Shown: positions 58,745-64,000 of the stretch, one piece after another | Numbering within the stretch: the first letter of the stretch is position 1 | Layout: every line of letters starts with the position of its first letter | Position numbers and translations under genes: made by a program | Origin: Blastomyces gilchristii SLH14081 | Lineage: Eukaryota > Ascomycota > Eurotiomycetes > Onygenales > Ajellomycetaceae | Assembly: GCF_000003855.2 (NCBI RefSeq) | Contig: NW_003101665.1 | Location: forward strand, 414,828 to 478,827 | Length of the DNA stretch: 64,000 nucleotides | Direction: 5' to 3' | Notes under the pieces: model-generated | The model's database searches: none | What the model was told of the DNA's origin: nothing | Seen by the model: the letters and a program-made list of their open reading frames with translations, nothing else

Positions 58745-61461
58745 TCATTTTGGCGCGGCAGATTCACCAGCAGTCGGCTTTAATCCGGCCGCCATCAGTG
58801 CATCGGGCAGTATAATTGGTGCTTTGGGTATCGATTCAAGCTTATCCAACTTTTCTCCCCTCAATACCTTTTCCATCTCCTCCTTCGTCAACGTCTCATA
58901 CTCCATCAATGCCTTGGTTAATAGCTCCAGTTCCTTTCGGTGTTCTGTGAGAATTGCTGTTGCACGCCGACTCGCTTCCTCGACTAGACGTCTGACTTCG
59001 GATTCGATTTCTTGCTTGGTCTCCGAAGATAAAGTCTTGTAGTTTGTAACGAGGTCGATGGAGCCTAGTTTCTTGGAGTACCCATATTGCGTCACCATCG
59101 AGAAGGCGGTGTTGGTTGCATGTTGAAGATCCTACCCCAAGAGAAAAAGGAACAGTTAGCTAAGATGTGAAATATCAAATATTGGAGGAGCGAAAGGCCA
59201 AAAAAGGCAAAAACATACCGATGATATACCGCTCGTGACGTTTTCAGGTCCAAAAACAAGTTCTTCAGCAGCCTTACCACCCATAGACACGTCGATATCC
59301 GCCAAAAACTCAGTATAATTCCGTGAAACGATGTCCATTTCCGGGAGGAAATGAGTGGTACCCAGAGACATGCCTCTCGGAACAATAGTAATTTTATACA
59401 GGGGGGTCGCAGCGGGAGAGAAGTAAGCGACAAGAGCATGTCCTGCTTCATGATATGCGGTAAGAAGCTTATCTTTCTCCCGCATAACTCTGCTGCGCGC
59501 TTCGGCTCCCATCATTATTTTGTCCTTGGCCCAATCGAAGTCCTTAGGGCCGACCTTGGTCTGTCTGTTCTTGCTGGCATGAATGGCAGCTTGGTTGACG
59601 AGATTCTCTAAATCGGCGCCGGAAAAACCAGGTGTTCCACGGGCAATAACAGTAGTGTCAACATCTGTGCTTATTTGGACGTTTTTCATATGGTGTTTCA
59701 GGATATCAACGCGGCCGCGGACGTCAGGAAGGCCGACTACGACCCTGCGGTCGAACCGGCCAGGTCGTGTTAGGGCTTTATCGAGTAGTTTAGGATAGTT
59801 GGTTGCTGCAATGATAATAACGCCAGTAGACTGGGAGAACCCGTCGAGTTCGGTCAGAAGTTGATTCAGAGTTTGCTTCACGTAGGCGGCATCTCTCTCA
59901 TTTCTCTTAGCTCCGATCGCGTCCAATTCGTCAATGAATATGATCGCAGGTGCCTTGGTTCGGGCTTGATTGAACAATTCGCGAACACGCTTGGCTCCTA
60001 CACCAACATATACCTCATCGAATTCCGATCCAGACATGTAAAAGAAAGGTACACCAGCCTCTCCAGCCACAGCTCGAGCAAGTAGTGTTTTTCCTGTACC
60101 AGGGGGTCCAACCAGGAGCACACCTTTGGGTAGTTTGCCACCAAGCGTGTTGAAGCGTTCAGGGTTAGTCAAAAATTCGACTAGTTCTTGTAGTTCCTCC
60201 TTGGCCTCGTCGCATCCATGAACATCACTGAACCGAACTTGTTGGTGCTGCGGTTGCGCTTCGTTGGGCTGGGAGCCTCGCACGTTTTTCAGTATACCTG
60301 TAGTGTCTGCGATAATGTTGATCACGACGAAGGAGACGTAGGTGAAGAGCAGGAAAATGAAGATGAATTTGACCCAGCGATAAATAGAGCTTGACAGAGA
60401 TTCCTCCACCACAACGTACAGAGGGGATTCCTTGGCTCCAGTACCGTCCTTTTTCGTAGATAGTCCAACTTGTCCCCCATTCATATGGGCCGCAACCGCT
60501 TGTCCAACCGCTTGGAGTTGATCATTGTTGAGATTCTGATTTTGCGATTGAAATTGGTTCTGTGCAGGCCTGAAACCAGCGCTAGCATCCAAGCCGCCGA
60601 CACGCTCAAGAGCCTTTAGGTATGTAGCTTCACTGAACCCATCACTGGCATACTTTCCGCTCCGGTATCGTTCAATGATGATTGCAGGCATGTTGGCGCG
60701 AAGCAAGGCGTTGTAAAATGCATTTTGGGCGCTCACGCTATGAGGTTTGCTGTTTGCGGTTCTCTCAGTGTGGGCTAAGACATTCTGGAAAGGTCCGCCG
60801 TAAAGGAATCTGTGCTGCTGAATCTGTGAAACACCTTTCAATTCTGGAATCCTCCGCGAACGGTCGAGTTGGAGGAGAGAAATGGTAGAGTACTGGCGTG
60901 GGGAGGTCGATTTGACATTGTTCGCCGTCGAAGGAATCCGGTTGTTCAAAATAGTTGTCCGAGTAGCTAAAGCTGGGTTGTTAGCCAGGTGGAAAGGGGG
61001 AAAAAGAGACTGCGGGTAGGTTCAACGTACGAGAAGAAAATATTGAAGACAGGGTTTGTTGGCCAAACGCAGGGTTTGCTTTGGAGCTGTTTCGCAGAGC
61101 GTTCATCGGGACTGACTTCAAACACTCAGGAAGGGCCGTATGAGATTGAACCTGAGATCATTAGCAACGCATGTTGTGTCAATATATGGCCAAGCGAAGG
61201 ACTCACCGTTGAAGATTCATCCCGGCGGCTCGGAAGAAGATCATGACGTTCCTTGGCAGGACGAATTTCCGATGACGATGGCCGGCCAAAACTCTTCCAC
61301 GGCGTTGCCAGAGCATTAGCTACGGAAGGCCAAAGATCCGTAGTCAAAGCTGCCGCATTCTGCATATTTTTCATGGTCAGTAAGTAATGTACTCTGTCCA
61401 GATTAGGGGAGAAAAGTGAAAAATTCCGTACGGGCAGGCAAAGCGGAGCGTTGAAGGCCAT
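58745..61461 (-). CDS. YME1: Mitochondrial i-AAA protease Yme1 (FtsH family)
   Basis: Five exons on the minus strand: 61461-61432, 61359-61207, 61151-61031, 60966-59219 and 59131-58745, 812 residues. It is an ATP-driven zinc protease of the inner membrane, facing the intermembrane space, for protein quality control. Order: a basic presequence-like N-terminus, one membrane segment (about 300-320, [19 protein letters not shown]), the AAA module with Walker A GPPGTGKT (about 388-395), pore loop YVG, Walker [11 protein letters not shown] (about 444), second region of homology with arginine fingers (RPGRFDRR), and the M41 protease with HEAGH (about 607-611). The C-terminal coiled segment ends in ESAAPK. 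Introns are 72, 55, 64 and 87 bp and all keep frame. No lesion is seen. Length fits fungal Yme1. Confidence 0.93.
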
Positions 61462-62293
61462 CCTGTGGCAGGCGAGTCAGCCAAAAGACGGGCAAATAAC
61501 TCTGGACTTGGCTGAATGGCGACCAGGGTCTCAGTCGAGCAAATCCATTCAGTATAAAGAAGGCGTCAGAGCCATTGTTGGGGCGTTTGAACAAGACCTG
61601 GGTTGTTGGTTGTTCTCTTGTTTCTCGGTAGCAAGCGGCGAGTTTGTTAGAGTTCGACGATATTGCCACTTTGGTCCCGAAGCCGCACCGTAGCCGAGAT
61701 CGCCGGTTACGACGCTTAGTCATCACAGGTACCGATCGGAGTTTTGGTAAGGTTAGAACGTCATTTTGGAGGCAGTGAAATGGATGAATAGGTTTCTTTT
61801 TGTTGAAGGTGATGGTCGCCATCTAAAGGATATTTACCTAAAAGAAAACAAAGCATTTCCCCCTTCAATCAACTCTACGTTAGGAATCAGACTTCACCAA
61901 GTTTGAGGTCAAGTTCGCATATAATCATGTGACTGGATATATCAGTTGAATGGCTGTATTCTTGAACGTTCCAGACCAAACCACCACCAGCAGCTAGCTT
62001 TTTGACGTTAAATTCCTCCCATGTTGGCCATGAAAGAGCCTAGCTGGCCATGAAAGAGCCTAGCTGGCCATGAAAGAGCCTAGCTTGTGAAGGGCACTTG
62101 GGCTGACGTGCTGGCCTTTTCCTACATAGTTTCAAATTCCTCCATCACATAACCGCAATATTCTATACATTGCTACGCCGTTCTCACCAGCAAGCATGTT
62201 CCAAGCGAGAAACAGGCAACCAAATAACTACTACGTCCGTACCTACGGCTCTTCATCCATGGATGTTGGTTTCTCAAACACCTGACAGGAGCC
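61462..62293. promoter_or_regulatory. Divergent promoter between YME1 and OB-fold gene
   Basis: The two genes point away from each other across 0.8 kb. A minus-strand frame at 61403-61822 (139 codons) overlaps YME1 exon 1 in another frame and shows no domain, so it is not called. The 20-bp tandem repeat lies here. Confidence 0.55.
62021..62085 (+). repeat. 20-bp tandem repeat, three copies
   Basis: Three tandem units of TAGCTGGCCATGAAAGAGCC (the first unit starts ATGTTGGCC) plus a partial fourth. Units two and three are identical. Each unit contains TGGCCA and ATG, so a transcript starting upstream would carry short upstream ORFs. Confidence 0.92.
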
Positions 62294-63415
62294 ATGCCGG
62301 TGAAGGTTATAACCTTAACGGGAGCACCCCGTCCCAGTGCGCTAAAATGGGATGTTTCAGAGCTACTGAACGAGTGCTGGTTTTGCCTCCTTGGTTCTGG
62401 TGATGGACGCGGTACCACAGAAGCGGGCCCGGTGCGTTGGCGGCGCATTGAGCAAGGCAAGCGTCATTATGGCTTCCCAGGAGAACATGACGAAGTTGAT
62501 GAGAACCAGGATGATGAGAATATTGACTATGAAGGCACGGAGTTCTTCGCGCAGGGTGGTGCAATTGAGAGACATACTGGATTACAGGCGACACTAGATA
62601 TTGAGGTGGAGGCTGGGTCAGAATTCTACGATCATTCCTTTGCAGTGCATGAAGGGGGCGGAGACTCTATTTTGCTGAGCGGGATGGATTCGTTTTCCAC
62701 AGAATCCAACTTCGAGACTACCGTGGACGATATCAGTATAGTCAGCGCTGCGAACCAGTCGACAGAGGATCATGACACTGACAGCCATCAGCATCCCCTG
62801 CCGCCCCCTATACGTGGACATTTGAGTGATCTAAGAGATATCCCCAGCGCGGCGTATCTCCATTCGATCTCCCCTCGGATGATCCCTATCAATCTGATCG
62901 TGGCAATAATCACGATATACCCGCGCAAACGTGTGCGAACTCGTTGGGGAGACGAGACCGATGTTGTCGAGTTAGTGGTGGGCGATGAAACAAGGTCAGG
63001 ATTCCAGATCACTTGCTGGTTGTCCCTAAAGGGAGGCGAGTCGGGGGATGGTGCGAAGCAAGGCCTTGATGGGTCGATACGCGGGTTACGCCCGCGAGAT
63101 ATCGTTCTATTCCGGTCTGTGGCACTCAATAGCTTTCGGGGTAAAGTATATGGTCAGAGCTTGAAGGATAACATGACGAAAGTTGATCTTCTACATCGCG
63201 CGCCGATTGACCCTAGTGATGAACAGGGCCTGTTTACCGCCCAGGCCCTTGCCGATCGAACGAGCGATTCTCACCCGCAGTTAGTGAAGGTACGCAGAGT
63301 CAGAGATTGGATTTTGGATTTTATCAGCCCTCATATTTACGGAAAGGTCGACCAGTCGTCAATTCGACCTGGGGTGCCAGGGGATGAACCGTGTCTCCCA
63401 CCGGATACCCAATAA
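62294..63415 (+). CDS. OB-fold-like conserved fungal protein
   Basis: A single-exon protein of 373 residues. An N-terminal segment (MPVKVITLTGAPRP) precedes an acidic stretch (about residues 64-82, DEVDENQDDENIDYEG) and a disordered middle. From about residue 185 there is a compact domain, SAAYLHSISPRMIPINLIVAIITIYP, then DVVELVVGDETRSGFQITCWL, then LRPRDIVLFRSVALNSFRGKVYGQSL, with the strand pattern and DET-SGF element of single-strand nucleic-acid-binding OB folds. The role is unknown; replication, repair or telomere work would be typical for such a fold. The start is chosen at 62294 because the conserved VKVITLTG begins there. The frame is intact. It shares a promoter region with YME1. Confidence 0.72.
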   Translation: MPVKVITLTGAPRPSALKWDVSELLNECWFCLLGSGDGRGTTEAGPVRWRRIEQGKRHYGFPGEHDEVDENQDDENIDYEGTEFFAQGGAIERHTGLQATLDIEVEAGSEFYDHSFAVHEGGGDSILLSGMDSFSTESNFETTVDDISIVSAANQSTEDHDTDSHQHPLPPPIRGHLSDLRDIPSAAYLHSISPRMIPINLIVAIITIYPRKRVRTRWGDETDVVELVVGDETRSGFQITCWLSLKGGESGDGAKQGLDGSIRGLRPRDIVLFRSVALNSFRGKVYGQSLKDNMTKVDLLHRAPIDPSDEQGLFTAQALADRTSDSHPQLVKVRRVRDWILDFISPHIYGKVDQSSIRPGVPGDEPCLPPDTQ

Positions 63416-63803
63416 GCCATAACTGAATGTTTTCCCGAAAAACCAGATTTATGTCATAGACAATAAATAAACTTTAGGTCCACTGTGAAACTGAATGTTG
63501 TGCTCGACTTCGGCATGGTTTCACCTCACACTTCCCCAGTTTGCTGCCCTAAGCCATGCAAGTCGAAAGATCCCTACATAATCATAGGATGCCAGGAACG
63601 TGGTTGATTAATTATTATTTCGCGGAGGTTCTCTTCAGGTGTCTTGGTCATGGGATTGAAACCAACAATATTGAAGAGTGCCAATTTTCAGGGAAGTGCA
63701 GTTATGGTTTAACTAAATTTTTTTGGATGGGATATCCAGAGCCCCTTGTCGCTGGCGCAAAAAAGTTTCTACTAGTTATTTCTACTGAATTAAGAGAGAG
63801 AGG

Positions 63804-63846
<43 letters not shown>

Positions 63847-64000
63847 CACTGGAATTGTCTCTTGAATAAAAAAGCTTCCTTTTATCCTCCCAAGCATCCG
63901 TAACTTTAGCGACAAGACTCGGGCATAGGGAACATGGGATCGCCTGAGTGGAGGAGAATCTCAACAGAACTATGCCCAATAACTCCAGGAAATTAATTAC
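63416..64000. other. Downstream region, no gene seen
   Basis: Contains the OB-fold gene 3' UTR (an AATAAA-like ACAATAAATAAAC at 63459-63471) and the poly(A) run. Frames across that run are artefacts. Confidence 0.55.
63804..63845 (+). repeat. Poly(A) run of 42
   Basis: Forty-two consecutive A preceded by GAGAGAGAGG. I see no flanking duplication or tRNA-like head to make this a retroposon tail. Confidence 0.95.

Noticed and set aside
61403..61822. 139-codon minus-strand frame upstream of YME1
   Set aside because: It overlaps YME1 exon 1 in another frame and shows no motif. YME1 is complete without it.
63556..63903. 115-codon frame including a poly-Lys run
   Set aside because: The lysines come from the poly(A) tract; no domain on either side.

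Overview
The window is nuclear DNA of a filamentous ascomycete. Its genes have short GT-AG introns of about 55-175 bp, and it carries recognisable CDC24, DLT1, AIM32 and YME1 homologues. The sharp split into an AT-rich, transposon-filled half and a GC-balanced, gene-bearing half, with chromodomain gypsy elements and strong CpG depletion, resembles the isochores known from Onygenales such as Ajellomycetaceae. That placement is inferred from gene and repeat style only.

Bases 1-33449 are a layered graveyard of transposons, all carrying RIP-like C-to-T damage. From left to right: unassigned AT-rich sequence with microsatellites; a degenerate hAT transposase gene whose right terminus lies at 4498; chromovirus gypsy A (4499-15974), interrupted by a 506-bp hAT-type MITE (6660-7165) and by a second full-length copy of the same family, gypsy B (8489-14628), which itself carries a tRNA-derived SINE (about 11267-11650); gypsy C on the minus strand (about 16579-24861), holding two more MITE copies; then a copia provirus on the minus strand (25304-33449) with 104-bp LTRs, interrupted by a 5'-truncated LINE (26796-29743). 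Target-site duplications (TSDs) support most of these boundaries, so the order of insertion can be read. The SINE and the LINE end in similar 3' sequence and the same (AAT)n tail, which makes the LINE family the likely mobiliser of the SINE.

The copia LTR ends at 33449 and ordinary gene sequence starts at once. Genes in order: a CDC24-type Rho GEF (+, with an apparent one-base frameshift, an unusually long 906-bp intron and an assembly gap), a class I/II aminotransferase (+, with a GC-AG intron), DLT1 (+), a 2-hydroxyacid dehydrogenase pseudogene (-), AIM32 (-), a four-finger C2H2 transcription factor (-), an 8.3-kb stretch with no supportable gene, the mitochondrial i-AAA protease YME1 (-, five exons) and an OB-fold-like protein (+). 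They are independent housekeeping or regulatory genes. Nothing suggests a cluster or a shared pathway.

The most notable signals are the SINE/LINE pair, the hAT/MITE pair, a copia primer-binding site that resembles an internal tRNA-Met (half-tRNA) primer, and a mutation pattern in which the interior of each element is damaged while its outer edges keep CpG. All exon structures were read by eye from splice sites and reading frames and are untested by transcripts.
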